A stretch of DNA of 64,000 nt from Shewanella sp. TC10 (GTDB taxonomy: Bacteria; Pseudomonadota; Gammaproteobacteria; Enterobacterales; Shewanellaceae). The notes beneath the pieces are model-generated. The model saw nothing but the letters and a program-made list of their open reading frames with translations, had not been told where the DNA came from and did not search any database. Shown here piece after piece: positions 54,974 to 63,316 of the stretch; the stretch's first letter is position 1, and the number at the start of each line of letters is the position of its first letter. The translations under genes were made by a program, and so were the position numbers. Location of the stretch: positions 1-64,000 of the forward strand of contig NZ_VKHR01000022.1 of assembly GCF_009663145.1 (NCBI RefSeq). The letters are read 5' to 3'.

Positions 54974-56317
54974 ATGCAAAACATCACCAAGCTTCAAGTT
55001 GAACAGAAGCCATCGCTGAATCAAAAGCTATCGCTTAATGAGATGCTAAGTCATGGCATTCGTTCATTAGGTAAAAACCTTTTGTGGTTAGCGAGCGCAC
55101 AGTTCAGTGGTCGAGTGGTGAGATTAGGCGCAAGTGTTATTACCGCACGTTTACTTACTCCTGAGATATTCGGTCAAGTTGCCATAGTGCTAACTTTGTT
55201 CGAACTAATCTGTACTCCAACAAGACGTATCACCTCAGCGGCGTTAATTCGCATGAATGATGCTGAATTTACCGATAATTTAGCCAGCGCCAATACCATC
55301 AACTTTGCATCTTGTATTAGTGCATTCGTATTAATGAGCTTAATCAGCTTGCCGTTAGCTTATTACTATCAAGATACCCAATTAATACTGCCTATACTGT
55401 TTGTTGCCAGTAGTTACTTATTGCTTCCATTTGGCATGTTGTACGCCACGGTTAATTTACGTAATAACAATATGCGTAAAGTGGCAAGTGCAAACCTTTG
55501 GCAAACAGTCGGTGACGGCGTGTTAACCGCAATATTGGCCCTAAGCGGGTTTGGTATTTGGGCAATCATAATCCCTAAAGTGGTCATGGTGTTTGTGTGG
55601 ATTGTTATCCATAAAAAATCAACTCCGTTACCAGCTTTTACCCAAGCGGTTTCGTTAGAACGCATTAAATCATTACTCACCTTTAGTGTTCCAGTTAGCT
55701 TAAGCGACTTAATCAACACCTTAAGACAGAGTATTGATTACCTAGTCATTGGTTACTTCATGGGTGTTGAAGCATTAGGTGTTTACTTCTTTGCTTACAA
55801 TGTGAGTTTAGGGGTGAGTTTAGGCTTGGTTCAAAGCTTTGGCACCGCTTTTTACTCACACCTTTGCAGTAATAAAGATGAAGCAAACAGCCAAGCAACA
55901 ATTCAATCAGCACAGCAAAAGTATCGCAATAGCGTTATTGCGATTACAGCAATCGCTGCGCCAATCATCATCTTACAAACCAGCTTAGCGCCACTGTATG
56001 TTCCATTTGTCTACGGTGAGCAATGGTTAAGCACTGATGCAATATCGGTTTTCGTTTACTTATGTTTAAGCGGCTTAGTTCGTCCAATGGCAGAGGCTGC
56101 AAGTCAGTCACTACTCGCTAATGGACATAGTCGTTTGAACTTCAATTTAAATATCGCCATCACCGCATTGCTAACTCTGGTAATCAGCATTGCAAGTCAG
56201 TTCGACTTAACCACAGTCGCATTGAGTGTGATGGTCACTTATTTAATCACTATGCCTTGGCTTTGCTGGTACAGCAGCCGCATCTCATTTAATCGATCAA
56301 CTGTTAAACACAGTTAA
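54974..56317 (+). CDS. Polysaccharide flippase (Wzx-like, MATE/MOP superfamily)
   Basis: 447 residues with about 12-14 membrane helices. Family opening: GKNLLWLASAQFSGRVVRLGASVITARLLTPEIFGQVAI, then RRITSAALIR. Later VPVSLSDLINTLRQSIDYLVIGYFMGVEALGVYFFAYN is the classic second-half signature. It should flip lipid-linked repeat units across the inner membrane. AAAGGTAG precedes the ATG. It is the first gene after the sigma-54-like promoter and is followed by a glycosyltransferase 10 bp downstream. Confidence 0.9.
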   Translation: MQNITKLQVEQKPSLNQKLSLNEMLSHGIRSLGKNLLWLASAQFSGRVVRLGASVITARLLTPEIFGQVAIVLTLFELICTPTRRITSAALIRMNDAEFTDNLASANTINFASCISAFVLMSLISLPLAYYYQDTQLILPILFVASSYLLLPFGMLYATVNLRNNNMRKVASANLWQTVGDGVLTAILALSGFGIWAIIIPKVVMVFVWIVIHKKSTPLPAFTQAVSLERIKSLLTFSVPVSLSDLINTLRQSIDYLVIGYFMGVEALGVYFFAYNVSLGVSLGLVQSFGTAFYSHLCSNKDEANSQATIQSAQQKYRNSVIAITAIAAPIIILQTSLAPLYVPFVYGEQWLSTDAISVFVYLCLSGLVRPMAEAASQSLLANGHSRLNFNLNIAITALLTLVISIASQFDLTTVALSVMVTYLITMPWLCWYSSRISFNRSTVKHS

Positions 56318-56327
56318 GGAAAACATT

Positions 56328-57386
56328 ATGACTCCAAGAATCTCTGTAGTAATGCCTGTATATAACGTTGAGAAGTTTGTTAAAGCGGCAATCGAGTCTG
56401 TACTACACCAGACATTTGATAACTTTGAATTACTGATTATCGATGATCGAGGTGATGATCGCAGTATTCAGATTTGTAAGCAGTTTATTGGCGACCCACG
56501 AGTTCATATTATTCGTCACGCTAAAAATAAAGGCTTAGCCGCTGCGCGTAATACCGGTATCCGTCATGCATTAGGAGAGTTTGTTGCTTTTATCGATTCA
56601 GACGATTTATGGCACTCAGAAAAGCTAGCTCGCCATGTAGAGCACTTAGATAGTGACAGCCAAATTGGTTTAAGCTTTTCTCGTTCAAGCTTTATCGATT
56701 ACGACGGTAAATTTATTGATTTTTATCAAATGCCTAAACTAAATGATATCGATGCAGCTCACTTACTTTGTCGTAACCCTGTTGGCAACGGTAGCGCTCC
56801 AGTTATTCGTCGCAGCACATTAAATGACATCCGATACCAATCAATGAGCACAGCTGAACGCTATAGCTGCTATTTCGATGAAACTTTCCGTCAATCGGAA
56901 GACATTGAATGTTGGTTACGCATTGCAGCTACCACATCTTGGAAAATCGAAGGTTTACCTGAGCCTTTAACCTATTACCGCTTAAATCATGGTGGTTTAT
57001 CTGCAAACTTGATGAAGCAGTATGCTTCATGGGAAAAGATGATTGAAAAAGCTCGTGATTTTGCCCCTACATTACTCGCACGTCATGAAAAAGCAGCTAG
57101 AGCGTACCAATTACGCTACCTTTCAAGACAAGCGATTCGTTTAGGTGATGGTAAAGCAGCGGTTGAATTAGTGAACAAAGCAATTTCTACTTCACCAAGC
57201 ATTTTACAGGCTGAAACAGGCCGTACATTGACTACTTTAATTGCAGCATATGCACAATGGGTCATGCCAGCTTGGGGTTATATCGTTATCGAGGGAGTGG
57301 GACAAAAATGCATTAGCATCATGCAAAAAATGCGCATATCCCGCGACGGTGTCACCAGCGATTTCATGCAAGATAACAAACTTTAA
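56328..57386 (+). CDS. Family 2 glycosyltransferase
   Basis: 352 residues. The GT2 (GT-A fold) core lies at the N-terminus: ISVVMPVYNVEKFVKAAIESVLHQTF, LLIIDDRGDD (nucleotide site), GLAAARNTGI and the metal-binding FIDSDDLWH. Glu-rich QSEDIECWLRIA supplies the likely general base. No membrane helix is obvious except a weak C-terminal one. It adds one sugar of the repeat unit; donor and linkage are not predictable. It forms a two-gene unit with the flippase. Confidence 0.9.
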   Translation: MTPRISVVMPVYNVEKFVKAAIESVLHQTFDNFELLIIDDRGDDRSIQICKQFIGDPRVHIIRHAKNKGLAAARNTGIRHALGEFVAFIDSDDLWHSEKLARHVEHLDSDSQIGLSFSRSSFIDYDGKFIDFYQMPKLNDIDAAHLLCRNPVGNGSAPVIRRSTLNDIRYQSMSTAERYSCYFDETFRQSEDIECWLRIAATTSWKIEGLPEPLTYYRLNHGGLSANLMKQYASWEKMIEKARDFAPTLLARHEKAARAYQLRYLSRQAIRLGDGKAAVELVNKAISTSPSILQAETGRTLTTLIAAYAQWVMPAWGYIVIEGVGQKCISIMQKMRISRDGVTSDFMQDNKL

Positions 57387-57497
57387 CTCCTCATAAGCAC
57401 TCTTATTGGATTTACAGAGGCTTGGTATTTATTAACACAAAATCCAAAGAGCATTAAATGAAAACTACTTCCCTGTTCTGGCTTTGCAGTATCGTTC

Positions 57498-57510
57498 GCA
57501 TTCTGCAAGG
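57498..57510 (+). promoter_or_regulatory. Enhancer-like motif before the third sigma-54 unit
   Basis: GCATTCTGCAAGG, 95 bp upstream of the sigma-54 site at 57593; same GCA-n-TYTGCAA core as at 54791. Confidence 0.45.
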
Positions 57511-57592
57511 TCAGCTTTTTATCTGCGATAAACTTAAAACAACCTCTCCCCGAAATACAACAAAAATCATATAAAACATAACCTTAAAAAAT

Positions 57593-57608
57593 TGGAACGT
57601 TTCGTGCT
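57593..57608 (+). promoter_or_regulatory. Sigma-54 promoter of the glycosyltransferase/glycerol-phosphate operon
   Basis: TGGAACGTTTCGTGCT has the -24 GG and -12 GC at the right distance (consensus TGGCACG-N4-TTGCW). It starts 61 bp before the start codon of the 57654 gene, as at the STAS promoter (64 bp). Confidence 0.75.
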
Positions 57609-57653
57609 TTAACAAGGTATCAGACTAATAAAATCGTCCTTGTGAGGCAAAAC

Positions 57654-59621
57654 ATGAAAACAAGCCAAATTAGTAATACTCACGATCACACTCCACTTTC
57701 TATCATAATGTTTGATTGGATTATCGCGTTTTATGTGATGGCTTTAGCAAGTCCAATTCTAATGTTTAAAGTCATTACATTAGCCTGTTCAAAACATTCT
57801 ATTTTCGAAACCCTCTACATTCATGTAGGCGATAAAGAAGTGGAGATTCGCCTTTTCTCTCAAGGACGCTTTAAGGCGTTACCTTTGTTTTATAGTGTCC
57901 TAAAAGGCGATATCGGTTTATTAGGAAGTGCATTTGAATATGCGGTATTTGATGCGACTCAAAATAATAGCCGACCAGGAATATTATCTGTTGAACAGAT
58001 GCAACGTCGTATGGGGATTCAACATGTAAAGGTAACTTCAGATAAGCCAACAAATTTGATGAGTTACATTGCCAACATTGTTAAATGTCTATTCAGTAAG
58101 CTGGTCGTTGTCTCTACTCAATTGAATTACCCGACTCAATTTAACTTGTTAGGGGTCAATATTGATAACAACACCATGAGCGAAAGTGTTGATTTGTTAA
58201 TCCGTTCATCTCTGTCAGCGACCACCAAACAGTTTGCCTTTGTGAATGCTGATTGCCTTAACCTTGCTGCAACCAATAACAATTATCGCAATACCGTCAA
58301 TCAGTGTGACCAAGTGTTTGCAGATGGTAGCGGAATACGTATCGCCTGTCAGTTACATCATATTGGTCTTAAAGATAATGTGAACGGCACTGATATGTTA
58401 CCTCTGCTGTGTGAGCAAGCTGCAGCCCAAGGTATTAGCTTATTTTTCTTAGGCGGTAAACAAGGCACTTCAGACCAGGCCGCTGCAAATCTTATTAAGC
58501 AATTTCCGACCCTTAATATTGTCGGTTGTCATCACGGTTTTTTAAACCAAGATAATGAACAACAAGTGATTGAGCAAATCAACCAATCCGGAGCTCAGAT
58601 TTTGCTAGTTGGTATGGGCGCCCCAAAACAAGACCAATGGATAAATGATCATAAAGCAGAACTAAATGTAGGCGTAGCGGTTGGTGTCGGTGGATTGTTT
58701 GATTTCTTTGCTAATAACGTCTCAAGAGCACCTGTTGCCGTTAGACAGGTCGGTATGGAATGGGTATGGAGACTAGCCCAAGAACCTAAAAGAATGTGGA
58801 AACGTTACGTTGTGGGTAATCCGTTATTCCTTGCCCGTGTGTTGAAGCAAAAACGTTCAAGTAATATGCCTGTGCACTCTGCGAATACAAGCAGGGCTAA
58901 TACAAGCAGCGCTAATTCAAACCACTCTGCTACAAGCAAACAGCCACAGCCGATGTTATCGGGGTTAGGCCAAACCAACACACAGAATAAACGTCGTTGG
59001 TATTTCTTTGGCATCAAATGTGGTCAATTCGCAAAACGCACATTTGATATTGTCGCCGCTAGCATTTTGCTAATTCTACTAGCACCACTATTCGCATTTA
59101 CAGCCTTGAGTATTCGTATTGAATCAAAAGGAGCCATCTTTTTCTCACAAACTCGTAGCGGCCTAAATAACCAACCTTTTACCATGTGGAAGTTTCGCTC
59201 AATGTATATCGATGCTGAAGCAAGACTTGAAAAAATAAAACAAAACAATGAGATGCAAGGTGGCGTGTTATTTAAAATGAAAAAAGATCCTCGCATTACT
59301 AGCGTAGGAAAACTCATCCGTAAAGCTTCAATCGATGAATTGCCACAACTTTGGAACGTATTAATGGGTGATATGTCACTAGTTGGCCCAAGACCTGCAC
59401 TACCTAGTGAAGTAAGCCAATATCAGTTAAGTGACCGTCGCAGATTGGGAGTTAAACCTGGTATTACTTGTATTTGGCAAGTAAGCGGACGTTCAGATAT
59501 TCCTTTTGATAAGCAGGTAGAGCTAGACATTGATTATATCTACCAGCAATCACTTAAAGAAGATATCGCTCTGTTATTGAAAACTATTCCAGCAGTACTT
59601 TTGGCGCGTGGCGCCTACTAG
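57654..59621 (+). CDS. Three-part protein: degenerate sugar-transferase + WecG/TagA glycosyltransferase + priming sugar-phosphate transferase
   Basis: 655 residues from ATG 57654 (GAGG 6 bases upstream). Segment 1 (about 15-150): one membrane helix and LPLFYSVLKGDIGLLGS, recognisable as a shortened PglC/WcaJ-type domain without catalytic residues. Segment 2 (about 160-400): GT26 WecG/TagA domain with FVNADCLNLA, VFADGSGI, NGTDMLPLL, LVGMGAPKQDQWI and EPKRMWKRY. A Ser/Asn-rich linker (about 405-440) follows. Segment 3 (about 450-655): complete bacterial sugar transferase with a helix (ASILLILLAPLFAFTAL), MWKFRSMYIDAE, IDELPQLWNVLMGDMSLVGPRP and GITCIWQVSGRSDI. It thus joins priming and the second glycosyl transfer. 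Confidence 0.88.
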   Translation: MKTSQISNTHDHTPLSIIMFDWIIAFYVMALASPILMFKVITLACSKHSIFETLYIHVGDKEVEIRLFSQGRFKALPLFYSVLKGDIGLLGSAFEYAVFDATQNNSRPGILSVEQMQRRMGIQHVKVTSDKPTNLMSYIANIVKCLFSKLVVVSTQLNYPTQFNLLGVNIDNNTMSESVDLLIRSSLSATTKQFAFVNADCLNLAATNNNYRNTVNQCDQVFADGSGIRIACQLHHIGLKDNVNGTDMLPLLCEQAAAQGISLFFLGGKQGTSDQAAANLIKQFPTLNIVGCHHGFLNQDNEQQVIEQINQSGAQILLVGMGAPKQDQWINDHKAELNVGVAVGVGGLFDFFANNVSRAPVAVRQVGMEWVWRLAQEPKRMWKRYVVGNPLFLARVLKQKRSSNMPVHSANTSRANTSSANSNHSATSKQPQPMLSGLGQTNTQNKRRWYFFGIKCGQFAKRTFDIVAASILLILLAPLFAFTALSIRIESKGAIFFSQTRSGLNNQPFTMWKFRSMYIDAEARLEKIKQNNEMQGGVLFKMKKDPRITSVGKLIRKASIDELPQLWNVLMGDMSLVGPRPALPSEVSQYQLSDRRRLGVKPGITCIWQVSGRSDIPFDKQVELDIDYIYQQSLKEDIALLLKTIPAVLLARGAY

Positions 59622-59629
59622 GAGATGTT

Positions 59630-61024
59630 ATGCAGGCTATCGTATTTGCAAATAGAAACGGAAATGAACTAGCTCCTCTAAATCAACACTATTGCCCTGC
59701 TTTATTGCCTGTGGCTAATAAAGCACTCGTTGAATATACCTTAGAGGATTTAGCTGCAGCAGGCATCACTGACGTAAAAATGGTTATCAGTCATGAAGCC
59801 CAAAAGATTGAGTCTCAAATTGGCAATGGCGAGCAATGGGGCTTAACCCTTGACTACTTTTTAAGTAAACCAGAAGAGCAAGTTGATAGCGTTCTGTCAC
59901 GTATGAATATTGATAAAACCGTACAAGCATTAGTTGTTCGTGGCGATATATTACGTAGCCCTTGTCTAGCTCGTTTCATTGAGTTTTCACGCTTAATGCC
60001 ATCGAAATTTGTCCACGCCAAAATGGACCAACGTAACCCTGCCATGATGATGCTGCCAGCAGGTTGGAAGCATAACCAGTTATTAAACTGGCCGTTAGAA
60101 ACCACAGACGTTGACCATAACAACAGCGTTGCTCAGGTTATTCATGGTGAATGCTTCTACATTGATAGCTTAGCCGCATATGTAAAAGCATCTGACTATG
60201 TCATCAACAGCCAAGATTTCTGTGTAAAAGGCCGCGCAATCAATACCAAAAACCCACAACAAAATTTAGTGGTGGAAGCGCAATGTCAGTTACCAGATTT
60301 ATCTGAAACCCAGGCATTTGGTGCTATTGGAGAGTTCACTAAAGTATCAAATAAAGCGCAGTTAGCTCAGGGAATTGTGGTTGGAGAATATTGCTTCATT
60401 GAAGACAGTCAAATCCAAGACAGTATTATTTTACCTAATACTTACGTGGGGCCGCAGTTAAGCGTCGAAAATAAAATTATCTCTCAAGATTTAATCATCG
60501 ACCCACAAACCAACAGCTGGAGCAAAGTTGAAGATCAAAACTTAATTGCCAAATCGACCCAAGAAACGAGCAATTACAACGGGGTTTTTCAACGCGCAAT
60601 ATTACTTATGTTGTACGTATTGTTGTCACCACTGTTGCTGAGCCTTTTCCTAGGTTCGTTAATCCTCAAGCCACGCAAACCTATTGTGTCTGAAACAGTG
60701 ATTAATAATAACAAACAACCCGTTAAAGCTCACAAGTTCAATATAAGTAATCCAAGCTTTGCCCTGCTACCGCAAGTTTGGTTAGTGGTAAAAGGCGATT
60801 TACAGCTATTTGGTGCGTCGACCCAGTATCAAAGCAAACAAGATGGCTCAACCACTTATGGAGTTTATGGGCCCGTACAACTTAATTTTAATAAAGATAC
60901 CCCAATTGAAGAAGTCCAAATGGTGGAAATGGAGTTTGAGCACTCTAAAAAGCCAATGTATTTAATCAATATGCTTCAACATCAATTTGATAAAACCAAT
61001 ACCACTGTTGAGATTAAAAGCTAA
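59630..61024 (+). CDS. Nucleotidyltransferase-like protein with degenerate C-terminal sugar-transferase domain
   Basis: 464 residues. The N-terminal third has the sugar-nucleotidyltransferase fold (IVFANRNGNELAPLNQHYCP, then LLPVANKALVEYTLEDLAAAGI). The essential GGxGTRL loop is ANRNGNEL and the PKP lysine is lost, so catalysis is doubtful. A short left-handed beta-helix part (GIVVGEYCFIEDSQIQDSII) follows. Then comes a membrane helix (LLMLYVLLSPLLLSLFLGSL) and a remnant LLPQVWLVVKGDLQLFGAS that mirrors the LPQLWNVLMGDMSLVGP of the upstream gene. It starts 8 bp after that gene (GGAG). A regulatory or scaffold role with the priming transferase is a guess. Confidence 0.75.
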   Translation: MQAIVFANRNGNELAPLNQHYCPALLPVANKALVEYTLEDLAAAGITDVKMVISHEAQKIESQIGNGEQWGLTLDYFLSKPEEQVDSVLSRMNIDKTVQALVVRGDILRSPCLARFIEFSRLMPSKFVHAKMDQRNPAMMMLPAGWKHNQLLNWPLETTDVDHNNSVAQVIHGECFYIDSLAAYVKASDYVINSQDFCVKGRAINTKNPQQNLVVEAQCQLPDLSETQAFGAIGEFTKVSNKAQLAQGIVVGEYCFIEDSQIQDSIILPNTYVGPQLSVENKIISQDLIIDPQTNSWSKVEDQNLIAKSTQETSNYNGVFQRAILLMLYVLLSPLLLSLFLGSLILKPRKPIVSETVINNNKQPVKAHKFNISNPSFALLPQVWLVVKGDLQLFGASTQYQSKQDGSTTYGVYGPVQLNFNKDTPIEEVQMVEMEFEHSKKPMYLINMLQHQFDKTNTTVEIKS

Positions 61025-61075
61025 CACAAACAATGAAATCATCGTCAAAACTTAGCTTCATCAAGGAGAATTATT

Positions 61076-61468
61076 ATGAAAACGATTATTACTTATGGCA
61101 CTTTTGATTTATTTCACTTTGGTCACGTTAGATTGCTCGAGCGTCTTAGCAAAATGTGCGATCAGTTAATTGTCGGTGTATCTACTGACGAATTTAACGC
61201 CCTTAAAGGTAAAGCAGCATTCTTTAGCTATGAACAACGAAGTGAAATTATCGCTGCTTGTAAATATGTCACTAAAGTCATCCCTGAACAAAATTGGCAG
61301 CAAAAATCTGCAGATATTGAGCAATATGATGTCGATGTATTTGCTATTGGTGATGATTGGGAAGGTCAATTTGACCATCTAAATAGTCAATGTGAAGTAT
61401 TGTATCTAACCAGAACAGATGACATCTCAACCACTGAAATTAAAAATAACCTTGCAGTAGGTGTTTAG
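61076..61468 (+). CDS. tagD: Glycerol-3-phosphate cytidylyltransferase
   Basis: 130 residues, same size as TagD of Bacillus. Cytidylyltransferase motifs: ITYGTFDLFHFGHVRLLERL (HxGH-type HFGH) and the C-terminal LTRTDDISTTEIK (RTxxISTT). It makes CDP-glycerol from CTP and glycerol 3-phosphate. CAAGGAG stands before the ATG. It is paired with the glycerophosphotransferase gene 114 bp downstream, so the polymer is probably decorated or built with glycerol phosphate. Confidence 0.9.
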   Translation: MKTIITYGTFDLFHFGHVRLLERLSKMCDQLIVGVSTDEFNALKGKAAFFSYEQRSEIIAACKYVTKVIPEQNWQQKSADIEQYDVDVFAIGDDWEGQFDHLNSQCEVLYLTRTDDISTTEIKNNLAVGV

Positions 61469-61582
61469 CAGTTTGATTTGAGCTTTATTTATTTTGGCTC
61501 TTTGACCAAAGCTGGTCGCGTAAGTAAAAAATCATGCTATCTTTGTATTTAAAGGATTTTTTTATTGTCACGGAGGCGATAC

Positions 61583-62833
61583 ATGAGCCAATTCATTTTT
61601 AATTGCATTAAATTTGTAGTGACTCAGAGCCTGTATTTTATTGCAGGTTTTAGCCCTCGCTCCCGTAAAGCTGTAATGGGGTGTTATAAAAACAAATTTG
61701 CCGATAACAGTAAGTATCTATTTTTACATTGGCAACGAGCGATGACCATAAGGGCCATTTGGGTAAGTGGCGATAAAGACGTCGTTAAAACATTAAATCT
61801 GCAAGGGTTTGAAGCTTATTATCGCTGGAGTTTAAAAGGCATTTATCACGCTTTAACGGCTAAATATTATGTATATAACAGCTATATTGGTGACGTTAAT
61901 CAATATTTTGCTCGCGGCGCTATCAAAATTAACCTGTGGCATGGCTCGCCACTGAAAAGAATCGAATATGATATTAACAACGGCCCACTTCTTAAGGTAT
62001 ATCACCCAAAAACACTTAGGGATAAATTTGTTTCTAGCACCCAATTTCATCAACAAAAAATTCGCCCAGATCATATGGTTGCGCCAAGTGATCTCGTCGC
62101 TCAGTTATTTGCTGGGGCGTTCAGAATTAACCCGCAACAGATGATATTAAGTGGTAACCCACGTACAGATTACTTCAAGCGTTATCCGCAGCAATCAAAC
62201 AGTATTAAAAACGATTTAAAGCTATCGCTCATCGATGAATTGAAACAAATCAATCAAGTAAAGCAAGTTATACTGTACGCCCCTTCTTGGCGTGATAACT
62301 CAGCCTTGGCTAAAACCAGCAAGTCCGTTGGTAGTAATCAGTACTCCACAGCAATTGATTTTAAAGCTCTGTCAGCATCCTTAGTCAAAAATCAGCAACT
62401 CTTTTTACTGAGATTACACCCTAATGAAGCAGAGCTAGCTCAAGCGATGGTGAACCACCCTAACATACTGAATATTTCAGACTGGCAAGACACCTACGAA
62501 ATCATCAATGACATTGATTTACTTATTACTGATTATTCATCGTTATACATAGATATGCTGCAAACCAAAGCTGATATTGTGTTCTTTCAGTTCGACCAGC
62601 AAGAATATCAATCCGATAGCAGACAATGTTATCCCTATGCAGATAACCTGCCCATGGCAGGAGAAGTGCTAACAGAGTACCACCAGCTGGCAGATTATCT
62701 TGAAAATCTGAGTCAAAACCCGAATATCATTTCTTTAGCAAATAAAAAAAATAGAGCTGAGTTAGCACAGCTCTATTGGCAATATCAACATAATGAATGC
62801 TTCAAACAATTAGATAAACTCGTCAGCGCATAA
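61583..62833 (+). CDS. CDP-glycerol glycerophosphotransferase family protein (TagB/TagF-like)
   Basis: 416 residues from ATG 61583, with CGGAGG 6 bases upstream (TTG 61565 would be too early). Family motifs: INLWHGSPLKRIEYD (His of the active site), SGNPRTDYF, VILYAPSWRD, LLRLHPNEAELA and LLITDYSSLYIDML with the conserved DYSS. The enzyme transfers glycerol phosphate from CDP-glycerol. Gram-positive bacteria use it for teichoic acids; in Gram-negatives it modifies capsules or O-antigens. It is last in the operon and a long 8-bp repeat begins 3 bp after its stop. Confidence 0.88.
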   Translation: MSQFIFNCIKFVVTQSLYFIAGFSPRSRKAVMGCYKNKFADNSKYLFLHWQRAMTIRAIWVSGDKDVVKTLNLQGFEAYYRWSLKGIYHALTAKYYVYNSYIGDVNQYFARGAIKINLWHGSPLKRIEYDINNGPLLKVYHPKTLRDKFVSSTQFHQQKIRPDHMVAPSDLVAQLFAGAFRINPQQMILSGNPRTDYFKRYPQQSNSIKNDLKLSLIDELKQINQVKQVILYAPSWRDNSALAKTSKSVGSNQYSTAIDFKALSASLVKNQQLFLLRLHPNEAELAQAMVNHPNILNISDWQDTYEIINDIDLLITDYSSLYIDMLQTKADIVFFQFDQQEYQSDSRQCYPYADNLPMAGEVLTEYHQLADYLENLSQNPNIISLANKKNRAELAQLYWQYQHNECFKQLDKLVSA

Positions 62834-62835
62834 GC

Positions 62836-62987
62836 TCACAGCGTCACAGCGTTACAGCGTTACAGCGTTACAGCGTTACAGCGTTACAGCGTTACAGCGT
62901 TACAGCGTTACAGCGTTACAGCGTTACAGCGTTACAGCGTTACAGCGTTACAGCGTTACAGCGTTACAGCGTTACAGCGTTACAGCA
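62836..62987. repeat. 8-bp tandem repeat, 19 units
   Basis: Two TCACAGCG units, sixteen perfect TTACAGCG units (62852-62979) and a final TTACAGCA. It starts 3 bp after the glycerophosphotransferase stop. All three frames are open, encoding LQRYSVTA if translated. The perfection suggests recent expansion; copy number from short reads may be unreliable. Confidence 0.95.
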
Positions 62988-63217
62988 ATAATAAAGTACA
63001 TCTCACTATTAATTTGCTCGAAAGTTAGAAAGCCCAACACAGACAAGGGCTTCGGGTTGTGGTTCGACAGTCTTACTTTTACAAAAATAGCTAACTTTTT
63101 TAAAATAACGAACTGTTAGGTTTTGGTGAAAGTGACAAAAACTCTACTGGGCAGTGTTAATGCGAACTAAGCCAGTTAGCCCCAATAGTGCTGAAACACA
63201 TTTGGACAGGAATGAGC
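62988..63217. other. Spacer between the tandem repeat and the next attC
   Basis: 230 bp without a gene. An imperfect hairpin AAGCCC (63030-63035) / GGGCTT (63047-63052) is the only structure seen and may end the operon. Confidence 0.4.
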
Positions 63218-63316
63218 TTGTAACGCCCCAATAAGAGACTAAAAATTGTTTGCTAAAATGTTTGAGGAACGAAAACAGCAAACTGTTTTTAGCCCTGCTT
63301 AATTGGCTTGTTAGCC
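63218..63316 (-). repeat. attC site 10, second cassette array
   Basis: Bounded by TTGTAAC (63218-63224) and GTTAGCC (63310-63316). It has the same class features as sites 5-7: AACGCCCC, TTGTTTGCTAAAAT, CAGCAAACTG, AGCCCTGCTTAATTGGCTTG. Same strand as the first array; the array continues beyond the window. Confidence 0.85.

Noticed and set aside
62836-62987. CRISPR-like array
   Set aside because: Units are 8 bp, contiguous and without spacers; it is a simple tandem repeat.
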